From NCBI GenBank assembly GCA_948144175.1, contig CANXME010000398.1:1478001-1542000 (forward strand): a stretch of DNA of 64,000 bases. Direction: 5' to 3'. The translations under genes were made by a program, and so were the position numbers. Under the pieces are notes generated by a model. It was not told the DNA's origin, searched no databases, and was given only the letters and a program-made list of their open reading frames with translations. Numbering within the stretch: position 1 is the first letter of the stretch; each line of letters begins with the position of its first letter. This DNA comes from Closterium sp. NIES-65 (taxonomy: Eukaryota > Streptophyta > Zygnematophyceae > Desmidiales > Closteriaceae). Positions 50,998 through 60,100 of this stretch are shown one piece after another.

Positions 50998-53900
50998 TCA
51001 GTCACTCACCCATCTCACAGCCTGCTCATCCTCCCAGATATCAGCCGGCCCCTTGCTTCTCCTGGCCCCGCTCAGCTCCACCTGTCTGGCCAGCAGCGCA
51101 AGGGTCACTGCTGGCTCTAGCGGTGGGGGGTTACGGGAGAGGCCGTCCACATGCTGCAAGGTTTTTCCTGGCCTGTGCTTGATTTTGAAGTCATGCTCCT
51201 GCAGCTTCATTGCCCATTGTGCATTCCTGCCTGTTAACCCTGGTGTCGTCATCAGCCATGTCAGTGGCTGGTGGTCCGTCACCAGGGTGAACTCCCGCCC
51301 CTGCAACTAGACCCTGAAGTGCCCCACAGCCCATACTGCCGCTAGTCCCTCCCCTGTGTACGAGCTGTACTGTGCCTCCGCCGAGTTGCAGCTCCTACTC
51401 GCGTAGGCCACCACCTTCTCATCCCCTTCCACCTCCTGGCAGAGTATCCCGCCCATCCCTTGGCTGCTCCAGTCGGTGTAGAGGGTGAAGGGTTGGTCCG
51501 CTGCTGGCAGCTGCAAGACGGTTGCCGTTTTCAGCGCCGCCATCAGGTCCTGCAATGCCCCCTTCTGCGCTTCCCCCCACTCCCATGTCCTGTCCTCCCT
51601 TAACAGTCCGTTCAACACCGCTGCCCGCCTGCTGAAGTTGGGCACAAATCGCCGGTAGTAACTCAGAAACCCCAACACCGCTCTCAGCCCTGTCTTGTCC
51701 TTTGGTTCTCGCAGCCTATCCAGCACCTCCACCTTTGCTTGCTGGATCCCGATCTGCCCCCCCTTCACCTCGTAGCCCAGATACTGAACGGTCTGCTCAC
51801 CCCACCTACACTTCTTCGGGTGACACGTGAGTCCCGCTGCTTCTATTGCTGCCAGTGTCTTCTCCACATCTTGCAGGTGCTGCTGTTCGGAGGTGCTGAA
51901 GATCACCACGTCATCTATGTAGCACGCTGCACATTCTACGTCCCTCAGCACTGCATCCATGACTCTCTGAAACACTGCTGATGCGTTCCTCAGCCTGAAT
52001 GGCATGTAAAGCCACTCGTACAGCCCATCCGGCCCGTGAAATGCCGTCTTCCTAACGTCCTCCTCCCTGATTTTTATCTGATTGAACCCCTGCCGCAGGT
52101 CCAGCGTCGTGAAGAACACCCCCTCTGCTAACTTGTCAAATATCTCTTCCGCCATCGGCATTGGGTACCTGTCCGCCACGGTAATCTTGTTGAGCGCTCG
52201 GTAATCTCCGCACATCCTCCTGCTCAGGATCTCTCCTGTTAAGTCCTTCCTCGCTGCCACCACTGTTGGTGTGGCGTATTCTGATTCTGAGCGCCGGATC
52301 AGTCCGGCCGCCAACAGCTCCTTAATCTTCTCCTTGCATATCTCTTCATCTCCGTGCGGCATCTTCCTACGCCGTTGGAACACCGGCTCCGTGCTGCTCA
52401 GTTTCAGCTCCATCTCCTTCATTTTGCACCTTCCCAGTTCTTGCAGTGTGAAGGCAAAGCACTTCCTGTGCTTGGCCAGCAGTCCCCGCATGGCTTCTCT
52501 TCCCTCTTCACTCATCGCTTCCCCCACTGTCCACTTCTCTCCCTCCTCCTCCTGGCAGGTCCATGCTCCTTGTGGGGCTGCTGCTGCCGCCCCCTTATCT
52601 GCCTCTTGCCCCCCACCCAAGACCATCTCTCGCCACATCCTCTGCACCAGCCACCTCATCATGTAGCCATCCATGGCATTCCCCATTGCCCTCCTCCTGT
52701 CTTCCTCGCTCACCCCTGGTGCTGCCGTCACGTTTTCTCCATATCCCATAGCCAGCTCCCTCTCTAATGCCGTCGGTTCCTCCCACCGTCCCCGCTTGTG
52801 GTCATATATCAGCTTGGGTCCGGGCTCCCCCTTTTCCCACCTGTAGCCTGCTGCCTCTGCAAAAGCAACCAAGGTGGGCAGAGCCCTCCTGTCCTGCCCC
52901 ACCTGGTTGCACGGGTAGTGCCTGCTGTAACTTCTTTGACAAACTGGCGCGGGAGTCCGTCCCGGCTCCAGGATGTCCACCACCCTCCTCCCTGTAGCCC
53001 TCCTCATCCCCTCTGCTTCCTCCTGCAGATCCAGCACAGGAACCACGTTTTGCCAGTACATCCTGAGGCGGTGAGCGTACGACCCTGCCCTGGCTGCATC
53101 ACAGCTCATCCCTTTTCCCACGTGCCGGCCAATCCTCTCCCTCACCAGCCGAATCGGCTCTCTACAATCCCCTTCTAGATCCAGGTTCTCCAGCAAGTAG
53201 GCCACTCTGCCCTGCCTCTCCTGCAGCCACTCCAGGATGTCGAACAGGTTGTCCATCAGCTTCGTCCTCGGGTCCTCCCCTCCCTTCCCTTTTCCCGCCC
53301 ATGACACCCCTTGACACTCCCATCCTGCCACCAGCAGGTCCACCTGCCCCCAGCTGGCCACCTGCTCCTCTGTGATCTGACTCACATCGTGCACCGTACT
53401 GCTCATGGCTTCCTGAATTACTTTCTCACTCAGGAGATCCGGGAACTCAGCTCTCAGCTTCCGCGCGTGATGCTCAGCCATCCTTCTCACCTGTGGTGCC
53501 AGCTCCACATAGACCCACTGCTGCACCGCAATCCCACTCCTCACTGCTGCCGCCAGCCCTGCCCCGATTCCTCCGAACAACTCTACTAGCCGGATGGGCT
53601 GCTGCCAATCGCTATACTGCCCCGGCTTGTCCATTAGTTTCATCCTGGGCCCCTCCCTGGTCTCTGCTGCTCCTCTCTGCCCCTTTTGTGCCCCTCCTGC
53701 TCCGACCTGATAGGCCCGCTTCGGCTCCACCCTTACAAACTGCACTGGCAGCTGCCCCAATGGTCCCTCCTTCTTCCAGTATCTCGTTCGGAACTCCACC
53801 TTCTCCATCCAGGTACATATGCTCATGCCTACAGCGAACACCAATTCCGTCCCCATCAGCAGATCAAAGTCCTCGGACTCCGAGATTCCGCACTTCATCC

Positions 53901-56745
53901 TGATCCTTGTTTCATGCTCCCCTCCTGGCAGCAGTGTCAACTCTATGGGGGTCCGGGTGCACGGCATCCACTTTGGTTCCCCTCCCTCTGTTGTCATGAC
54001 TAACATCCCCTTCGCCACGTGCCTCTCAGGGGCCATCAGCCCCAACCGTTCGGCCATCCCCTTACCCAGCATCACGCTCTGTGCTCCTGTGTCAATGATC
54101 GCCGTTTTTACCTTCACCCCCCCCACTTCCACCGCTCCTGCTTCCACGAGCAGCACCGAGGTCTGGCACGCGAGTCTTTCCTGCGGGTGGCGGGCTGGGG
54201 TCTTCTCTCCTCCTGGCGCGTCTGGCCTGGACCCCTGCTCACGTGGCTTCCGGCTATGCTCCTGCCTGCCATCCTTCCCCCCGCTACGCAGCCCCACCTG
54301 TTCCCTGCCTCTCCAGGCCATGAGGGCACACTGCACGTCCGGCTCCACCCCTTCTCCCTCCTCGTCCCTGGCATACATCCCCGCCTCCGCTCCCCACCCT
54401 GACCCCATGGCCTGCAGTTGAGACTGCACCCTGCTGATCTGCTGCTGCAGCTCCTCTGGTTTCCTCCTTGTCCCTCCCTCCCGCTGGTAACACTCTTTGG
54501 CCTCGTGCCCCTTCTTCCCGCAGATTTCACACTTCGCCGCATCCGGACATTCTCGTTTCCGGTGCCCGGGCTTCCCACATCCATCACAGTTTTTGCACTC
54601 TCTGCGGAGGTGCCCCATCTGTCCACACCGGTAGCAGGTGTGCGCATCGGCTCTCTCTTCCCCGTGTGGGTCCACCCTCCCCCGCTCCTCTGGTATCATA
54701 GCCGCCGCCCATGTCGGTCTGCGGCTCTTCTCTGTCGGCCTCGGCAGGTAGACCTCATACCTCCTTTGTGCCAGCTCCACCCTTTCCGCCAGGTCAAACA
54801 CCTCCTCTAGTGCCGCATCCGCCCCTAACTCGTACACCTTCATCCTCAGTCCTCCCCCCAGTGTTTCGTCCAGGCCTCCAAGAAACTTACTGATGAGGAG
54901 GCTGCTGTCCGAACATTTCACATCCTCCGCCAAGTTTATCAGTCGGTTGTAGTAGGTCAGTAGGGATTCTGTTGGTCCCCTCCTGAACTCCTGAAACTCC
55001 CTCACGCGCTCCGCCGTGTGTCCCGGGAATTGACGCTGAAGCCGCTCCAGAAATGCCTCGGTGGGATCCTCCCCGTACCTCCCTGCCCTCCACAGCAGCT
55101 CGTCCATCCTCATGCGGTACAGGGTCTCCGCCTCTCCCTCCAGAGTGTTGGGCAGGCTCAAGAAGAAGTCTATTGGGTCCATGCCTTGCCTGTCACAGCG
55201 GTATCTCACGTTCCCCACCTGCATCAAGTAATTCTTGAGGGCCGGCCCCACCCTTTGGTCCCCCGAGAACCTCGCCGGCACTTCCACCCGCGTTGCGCTG
55301 GCTGTACTTCCCCACCCTTCTCCCCGCGATTCCCTGGCCCCTTCCAGCCGCTCTTCCCCAATCCTTCTCTCCTTGGCCCTCTCCATGCCTTCCCTGGCCT
55401 CTCGGGCCCGCTCAGCGCCATATGCTAAGCTCCCCCCTCCAGCTCTGCTCTCCCGCCGATTCCAGCCCGAGTCACCGTGCCTTTCTCTCGGGCCCCTCTC
55501 CTCCCACGCACGCCCTCGCGTTCGTGCCGGCGAGACTCGTGTCTCTCTCCATCTCGCCGTGCTCGTCTCTCGCTGCCGCTGCTTCTCTGGCGACGGTTCC
55601 CATGCTTCTCCCCTTCCTTGCTGCCGACGATCTCCGGGCGAGCGCCTGTCTCCGCCGCCTTCTCTTCCCCGCTGCTGCCGGGCGAGAGGCGAGCGGAACC
55701 CGCTGCTCACCCTCCTTTCCCATTGCGCTTGCGGGCCTGACGTCCGTGCCTCCCCGCCGCGCCCTTCTTGCCGCTGGCCGCGCCTCTCTGATGAGCTGGG
55801 CCCCTCCTCGCGTCCTTCTTCCCGCCGCCAGTGGTGGCTGGCTGCGCGTGGCTCGCCCTCCCATCCTCCCTTATGCATCAGCTGCCTGTCCGGCGATCGT
55901 TCGCCGTCTTCGCCCCGGCCCCCTTGAGCCTGGCGCCAGTCGAGTGCGCGGGGGTCAACAGAAGGCCGCTCCCGGCGCCGCGATCCTTCCCCTGACGCGC
56001 GCGGTCCCTCTTCCTCCCTTTTGCCGCGTTCTCCTTGCGTCCCCGCAGCGCCGGCATGCACGCCCCAGTCCCGCCGCTCCTGCTGATGTGACCTCTCCGC
56101 GTAATGCTCCTCCTGGCGGCTTGCGTCGTGGTCGCGTGATTCCGACCGTCCCGACCGCGATCCTTCTGCCCCTGCCTGGCTTGCGCCCCCGGCAACGTAC
56201 GCCCCTTCCGGCTCGGCGTTTCCGATCCCAGCGGCGGGTTCCTCGCCGTCATCTTCTCCGTCGGCGTCTTCGACCGCTCGTTCCAGGTTCGCTGCGTCCT
56301 CCTCTGCCTCTTCCTCTTCTGCGGCCTCCCCTCCTCGGTTGGCGTCGAATCGCTCGACGCCCGGCCAACGGCCCCTCTCATCACGGCGGCGCCCGTGCTC
56401 TTCCAGCGAGCGGAACACTCCCACAGCGCGCCGGTCTCCGCTCCCGTATCCATCTCCGCGATCATGCCCTCTTCGCCACACGTCGCCGTCCGCGCTTGCG
56501 GCGTCTCCTTCTCCACCCGCTGCCACGCTAGGCCTCCCTTCCGCCCGTCGATCCCCAGCGACGGGGACTCTATCTGCGCGAAATGCCGGCCTTCGCGGCG
56601 AGCGCTCCAGAGATCGCCCGCGCTCGCGTGACGGCTCACCTCGTGCTCGTTCCTCCTCCCGGCGACAAAACACCCTACCCCAACGCAGCTCATATTTATC
56701 CATGCCTGCGACTCGATGCCTATTGTTCGGTATGTACGTAATCAC
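50998..56745 (-). CDS. Gag-Pol coding region with embedded DNA methyltransferase
   Basis: Encodes a retrotransposon polyprotein of about 1,900 residues in total extent, with Gag and Pol in the same frame. The protein would form virus-like particles, process itself with its protease and copy the element RNA into DNA. Residues 28-485 are low-complexity Arg/Glu/Gly/Ser; 488-665 Gag; 704-752 three CCHC knuckles; about 862-985 protease; 1048-1372 cytosine-5 methyltransferase; 1455-1690 reverse transcriptase; RNase H follows. The first in-frame Met (56745) lies in the loop of a large inverted repeat. A second Met, beginning MDKYELRW at codon 15 (56703), lies just past it and is an equally plausible start. 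This is a fossil-type element copy that looks broken, about one break within the coding part. Confidence 0.88.
51127..51500 (-). other. RNase H domain
   Basis: Begins with the catalytic-Asp strand FTLYTDWSSQGMGGILCQ, followed by the YSSYTGEGLAAVWAV helix and the TDHQPLTWL segment. It ends with the FKIKHRPGKTLQHVDGLSR tail seen in Ty3/gypsy elements. It removes RNA from RNA-DNA hybrids during cDNA synthesis. It directly follows reverse transcriptase, the gypsy order. Confidence 0.92.
51676..52383 (-). other. Reverse transcriptase domain
   Basis: Residues about 1455-1690. RT landmarks run in order: IRRSESEYATPTVVAARK, RMCGDYRALNKITV (blocks 1-2), FFTTLDLRQGFNQI (catalytic Asp), FHGPDGLYEWLYMPF, CYIDDVVIF (YIDD catalytic pair, Asp1611-Asp1612), and LTCHPKKCRWG with YLGYEV. 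The thumb region LGFLSYYRRFVPNFS is typical of Ty3/gypsy. It copies element RNA into cDNA. Confidence 0.96.
52630..53604 (-). other. Cytosine-5 DNA methyltransferase domain (DNMT3-like) within Pol
   Basis: Residues 1048-1372 (about 325) hold the C5-methyltransferase motifs in order: motif I, S-adenosylmethionine binding, LVELFGGIGAG (about 1053-1063); motif IV catalytic loop with Cys1144 in CQGVSW; motif VI LLENLD (Glu1186); motif VIII AHRLRMYWQN (about 1224-1233); a motif IX-like segment ALPTLV (about 1288-1293); motif X GNAMDGYMMRWL (from Gly1355). The AHRxRxxW pattern and the spacing from ENL recall DNMT3/DRM enzymes more than DNMT1, but that placement needs a tree. The domain lies between protease and reverse transcriptase in the same frame, so it would be made as part of the polyprotein. 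The expected reaction is transfer of a methyl group from S-adenosylmethionine to carbon 5 of cytosine in DNA; target context cannot be read from sequence. Confidence 0.93.
53806..54153 (-). other. Retropepsin-like aspartic protease
   Basis: Residues about 865-980. The active-site motif IIDTGAQSVMLG (Asp885) sits after a VKVKTA strand and is followed by a typical helix (GMAERLGL). A later hydrophobic DLLMGTELVF segment fits the second half of the fold. It would cleave the polyprotein, including release of the methyltransferase that follows. Confidence 0.9.
54490..54636 (-). other. Three CCHC zinc knuckles (nucleocapsid)
   Basis: Three consecutive knuckles: CYRCGQMGHLRREC (residues 704-717), CDGCGKPGHRKREC (720-733) and CEICGKKGHEAKEC (739-752). 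Each has the C-X2-C-X4-H-X4-C spacing. Retroelement knuckles bind and chaperone genomic RNA. Most Ty3/gypsy Gags carry one or two, so three is at the high end. Confidence 0.95.
54751..55284 (-). other. Gag capsid-like domain
   Basis: Residues 488-665 begin VEVPARFSG and include FFLSLPNTLEGEAETLYR, AFLERLQRQFPG, then EFRRGPTESLLTYYNRL. These match the hydrophobic pattern of the retrotransposon Gag (capsid) family, which multimerises into the particle that packages element RNA. It sits directly upstream of the zinc knuckles, as expected. Confidence 0.85.
55291..56664 (-). other. Arg/Glu/Gly-rich N-terminal extension of Gag
   Basis: About 458 residues (28-485) dominated by R, E, G, S and A, with many RRE, RER, GER and EEE runs and acidic stretches near residues 140-170. 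No fold or known domain is recognised. Such mixed-charge, basic disordered regions often bind nucleic acid or drive condensation, but that is inference here. The codon composition is very GC-rich, which also leaves long antisense open frames that should not be called as genes. Confidence 0.8.
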
Positions 56746-56850
56746 TCCCCCACCGCACCGGTTCCTTCTTAGTGCTGTGCCACCGCGTGTAGTAGCTAGG
56801 ATAGCCGCTCTGCACTAGTATGAAAGAATACCGAACAATAGGCATCGAGT
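56711..56850. repeat. 23-bp perfect inverted repeat with 94-bp spacer in the element leader
   Basis: The arms at 56711-56733 and 56828-56850 are exact reverse complements over 23 bp (inner part CCTATTGTTCGG / CCGAACAATAGG). The match ends sharply at both sides. In element RNA this would fold into a strong stem enclosing the first in-frame Met of gag-pol, with codons 5-12 inside the stem. Confidence 0.9.
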
Positions 56851-56854
56851 GAGT

Positions 56855-56942
56855 GGGCGTGGGTGACCTTACCCAACCTCGGCTTGCACATTTCCAATGT
56901 GCGGCTCGAGGTTGGGATTTGTTCGAATCCCACATTTCGCCC
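56855..56942 (+). other. tRNA-like cloverleaf sequence at the expected primer-binding site
   Basis: On the plus strand four helices form a cloverleaf: GGGCG (56855-56859) with CGCCC (56938-56942); TGGGT with ACCCA (56860-56875); GCACA with TGTGC (56886-56902) around the 7-base loop TTTCCAA, nested in an outer AACCTCG/CGAGGTT stem; and GGGATT with AATCCC (56914-56931) containing TGTTCGAATCC, close to the tRNA B box. A TTTTT run lies at 56991-56995. The D-arm and T-stem do not fit a functional tRNA. Its polarity matches that of a tRNA primer relative to the element, so it may be primer-site or captured-tRNA sequence, or a tRNA-derived fragment. Confidence 0.35.
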
Positions 56943-57149
56943 TTCGGTGCCTTTCCCCCTTTATCCCAACCGCTCCCACATATTTCCCCCTTTTTGCACC
57001 CCTTTGCAACCGACACTTCGCTACTGGCTACACCTCCTACACTACTTCTTATCTATCTACCTCAATGCATTCTTAGCTATTTGCTATACTGCTTCACAGC
57101 ACCGCACTCTACTGTTATTGCATATGCATCCCTTGCATATGCGGTGACA
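56943..57149 (-). other. Candidate LTR-like 5' terminal region of the retrotransposon
   Basis: About 207 bp of non-satellite, non-coding sequence between the tRNA-like segment and the array. On the element strand it begins TGTCACC, the TG start expected of an LTR. Just inside the end are two copies of TTGCATATGC (57118-57127 and 57133-57142), each with the palindrome GCATATGC, which could be upstream control elements. No matching copy is found at the other end, so the LTR call is tentative. Confidence 0.4.
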
Positions 57150-57153
57150 CCTG
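57150..57153. repeat. Candidate target-site duplication, right copy (CCTG)
   Basis: First satellite bases after the element, identical to 50911-50914. Removing the element and one copy restores an unbroken satellite register in the same orientation. Confidence 0.65.
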
Positions 57154-60100
57154 GTCCAGGAGCTTGCCTGGTCCAGGAGCGTGCCTGCTCCACGAGTTTG
57201 CCTGGTCCAGGAGCTTGCCTGGTTCAGGAGCTTGCTTGGTCTAGGAGCTGGCCTTGTCCAGGAGCGTGCCTGGTCCAGGAGCTTGCCTGGTCAGGAGCTT
57301 ACTTGGTCCAGGAGCTTGCCTAGTCCAGGAGCTTTCCTAGTCCAGGAGCGTGCCTGGTCCACGAGTTTGCCTCCAAGAGCTTGCCTGGTCCAGGAGCTTG
57401 CCTTGTTTAGGAGCTTGCCTGGTCCAAGAGCTTGCCTGGTGCAGGAGCGTGCCTGGTCCACGAGTTTGCCTGGTCCAAGAGCTTGCCTGGTCCACGAGCA
57501 TGCCTGGTCAAGGAGCTTGCCTGGTCCAGGAGCTTGCCTGGTCTAGGAGCTTGCCTGGTCTAGGAGCTTGCTTGGTCCAGGAGCTTGCTTGGTCTAGGAG
57601 CTTGCGTTGTCTAGGAGCTTACCTGGTCTAGGAGCTTGCCTGGTCCACGAGTTTGCCTGGTCTAGGACCTTGCCTAGTCCATGAGCTTGCCTGGTCCAGG
57701 AGCTTGCCTGGTCCAGGAGCTTGACTAGTCCAAGAGCTTGCCTGGTCCAGGAGCTTGCCTCGTCTAGGAGCTTGCCTGGTCCACGAGCTTGCTTGGTCCA
57801 GGAGCGTGCCTGGTCCACGAGTTTGCCTGGTCACGAGCTTGCCTGGTCCAAGAGCTTGCCTTGTCTAGGAGCTTGCCTGGTCCAGGAGCGTGCCTGGTCC
57901 AGGAGATTGCCTCGTCCATGAGCTTGCCCGGTCCAGGAGCTTGCCTGGTCCAAGAGCTTGCTTGGTCCCAGAGCTTGCCTTGTCCAGGAGCTTGCCAGGT
58001 CAAGGAGCTTGCCTGGTCTAGGCGCTTGCCTGGTCCTCGAGTTTGCCTGGTCCAGGAGCTTGCCTAGTCCAGGTTCTTGCCTGGTATAGGAGCTTGCCTA
58101 GTCCAGTAGCTTGCCTGGTCCAGGAGCTTGCCTGGACCACGAGCTTGCCTGTTCCACGAGCATGCCTGGTCCACGAGCTTGCCTGGTCCACGAGCTTGCC
58201 TGGTCCACGAGCTTGCCTGGTTCACGAGCTTGCCTGGTCAAGCAGCTTGCCTGGTCCAGAAGCTTGCCTGGTACACGAGCTTGCCTGGTCCAGGAGCTTG
58301 CGTGGTCCACGAGCTTGCCTGGTCTAGGAGCTTGCCTGGTCCAAGAGCTTGCCTGGTCCAAGAGCTTGCGTGGTCCAGGAGCTTGCCTGGTCCAGAAGCT
58401 TGCCTGGTTCAGGAGCGTGCGTGGTCCATGAGCTTGCCTGGTCCAGGAGCTTGCCTGGTCAAGGAACTTGCCTGGTCTAGGAGCTTGCCTGGTCACGGAG
58501 CTTGCCTGGTTTACGAGCTTGCCTGGTCCAGGAGCTTGCCTGGTCCAACAGCTTGCCTGGTCCATGAGCTTGTGTGGTCCAAGAGCTTGCCTGGTCCAGA
58601 AGCTTGCCTGGTTCAGGAGCTTGCGTGGTCCACGAGCTTGCCTGGTCTAGGAGCTTGCCTGGTCCAGGACCTTGCTTGGTCTAGGAGCTTGCCTGGTCAC
58701 GGAGCTTGCCTGGTCTAGGAGCTTGCATGGTCTAGGAGCTTCCCTCGTCCAGGAGCTTGCTTGTTCTAGGAGCGTGCCTGGTCAAGGAGCTTGCCTGGTC
58801 CAGAAGCTTGTCTGGTTCAGGAGCTTGCCTGGTCCACGAGCTTGCCTGGTCTAGGAGCGTGCCTGGTCGAGGAGCGTGCTTGGTCCTGGAGCTTGCCTAG
58901 TCCAGGAGCTTGCCTGGTCCAGGAGCTTGCGTGGTCCAGGAGTGTGCCAAGTCCAGGAGCTTGCCTGGTCCAGGAGCTTGACTGGTCCAAGAGCATGCCT
59001 GGTCCAGGAGCTTGCCTGGTCGAGGAGCTTGCCTTGTCCTGGAGCTTGTCTGGTCCGGAAGCTTGCCTGGTCAAGGAGCTTGTTTGGTCCAGGAGCTTTC
59101 TTGGTGCAGGAGCTTGCCGGGTCCAAGAGCTTGCCTGGTCCAGGAGCGTGCTTGTTCCAGGAGCGTGCCTGGTCTAGGAGCTTGCCTGGACTAGGAGCAT
59201 GCTTGGTCAACGAGCGTGACTGGTCCAGGAACCTTGCCTGGTCTAGGAGCTTGCTTGGTCCAGGAGCGTGCCTGGTTCAAAAGCTTGCCTGGTCCAGGAG
59301 CTTGCCTGGTCCAAGAGCTTGACTGGTCCAGGAGCGTGCCTGGTTCACGAACTTGCCTAGTCGAGGAGCTTGCCTGGTCTAGGAGCTTGCCTAGTCCAAG
59401 AGCTTGCCTGGTCAAAGAGCTTGCGTGGTCCAGGAGCTTGCGTGGTCCTGGAGCTTGCGTGGCCCAGGAGCGTGCCTCGTCCACGAGCTTGCCTGGTCGA
59501 GGAGCTTGCTTGATCCACGACCTTGCCTGGTCTAGGAGCTTGCCTGGTCCAGGAGCGTGCCTGATCCAGGAGCTTGCTTAATCCAGGAGCTTGCCTGGTC
59601 CAGGAGCTTGCCTGGTCCAAGATCTTGCCTGGTCCAGGAGCGTGCCTGGTCCACGAGTTTGCCTGGTCGAGGAGCTTGCGTGGTCCAGGAGCATGCCTAG
59701 TCCAAGAGCTTGCCTGGTCCACTAGCTTGCGTGGTCCAGGAGCTTGCCTGATCCAGCAGCTTGCCTGGTCCAGCAACTTGCCTAGTCTAGGATCTTGCCT
59801 GGTCCAGGATCCTGCCTGGTCCAGGAGCTTGCCTGGTCCAGGAGCTTGCCTCGTCTAGGAGCTTGCCTGGTCCCGGTGTGTGCCTAGTCCAGGAGCTTGC
59901 CTGGTCCAGGAGCTTGCCTGGTCCAGGAGCTTGCCTGGTCCAGGAGCGTGCCTAGTCCACGAGCGTGCCTGGTCCACGAGCTTGCCTGGTCCAAGAGCGT
60001 GCCTGGTCCACGAGCGTGCCTGGTCCAGGAGCTTTCCTAGTCCAGGAGCTTGCCTGGTCCAGGAGCGTGCATGGTCCACAAGCGTTCCTGGTCCAGGAGC

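Larger units (their letters stand above)
50915..57149 (-). mobile_element. Ty3/gypsy LTR-type retrotransposon carrying a DNA methyltransferase
   Basis: A 6,235-bp GC-rich insertion into the satellite, reading on the minus strand from 57149. Parts in order: candidate LTR-like 5' end, leader with a tRNA-like fold and an inverted repeat, gag-pol coding region (basic N-terminal extension, Gag, three CCHC knuckles, protease, cytosine-5 DNA methyltransferase, reverse transcriptase, RNase H), and a purine-rich tract near the far end. The ends read TGTC...GACA and are flanked by CCTG on both sides. Assignment to Ty3/gypsy rests on the order protease-RT-RNase H and on the RT sequence (YIDD; LGFLSYYRRFVPNFS). 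It looks broken, with about two breaks. I recognise no integrase and no matching LTR pair, so LTR divergence cannot date it. The largely open coding region suggests a young insertion. Confidence 0.93.

Noticed and set aside
51739-54003. Plus-strand open frames opposite reverse transcriptase, methyltransferase and protease
   Set aside because: They are short, GC-rich antisense shadows of the well-supported minus-strand domains.
55293-56531. A 412-codon plus-strand open frame opposite the gag N terminus
   Set aside because: It is the antisense of a GC-rich, low-complexity coding region. Its Pro/Ser/Leu-rich content mirrors the Arg/Gly/Glu codons and no domain is recognisable.
56855-56942. A functional tRNA-Gly(TCC) gene
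   Set aside because: The anticodon arm and B box look right, but there is no D-arm of normal form, the T-stem does not pair in the standard register, and an extra outer stem surrounds the anticodon arm.
50915-57149. A standard pair of long terminal repeats around the element
   Set aside because: Only TGTC/GACA is shared between the ends. No direct repeat longer than a few bases was found by eye between the two terminal regions.
50915-57149. A chromodomain-bearing, centromere-targeting element (chromovirus)
   Set aside because: No integrase or chromodomain is recognised here, so location in a satellite is the only hint and is not enough.
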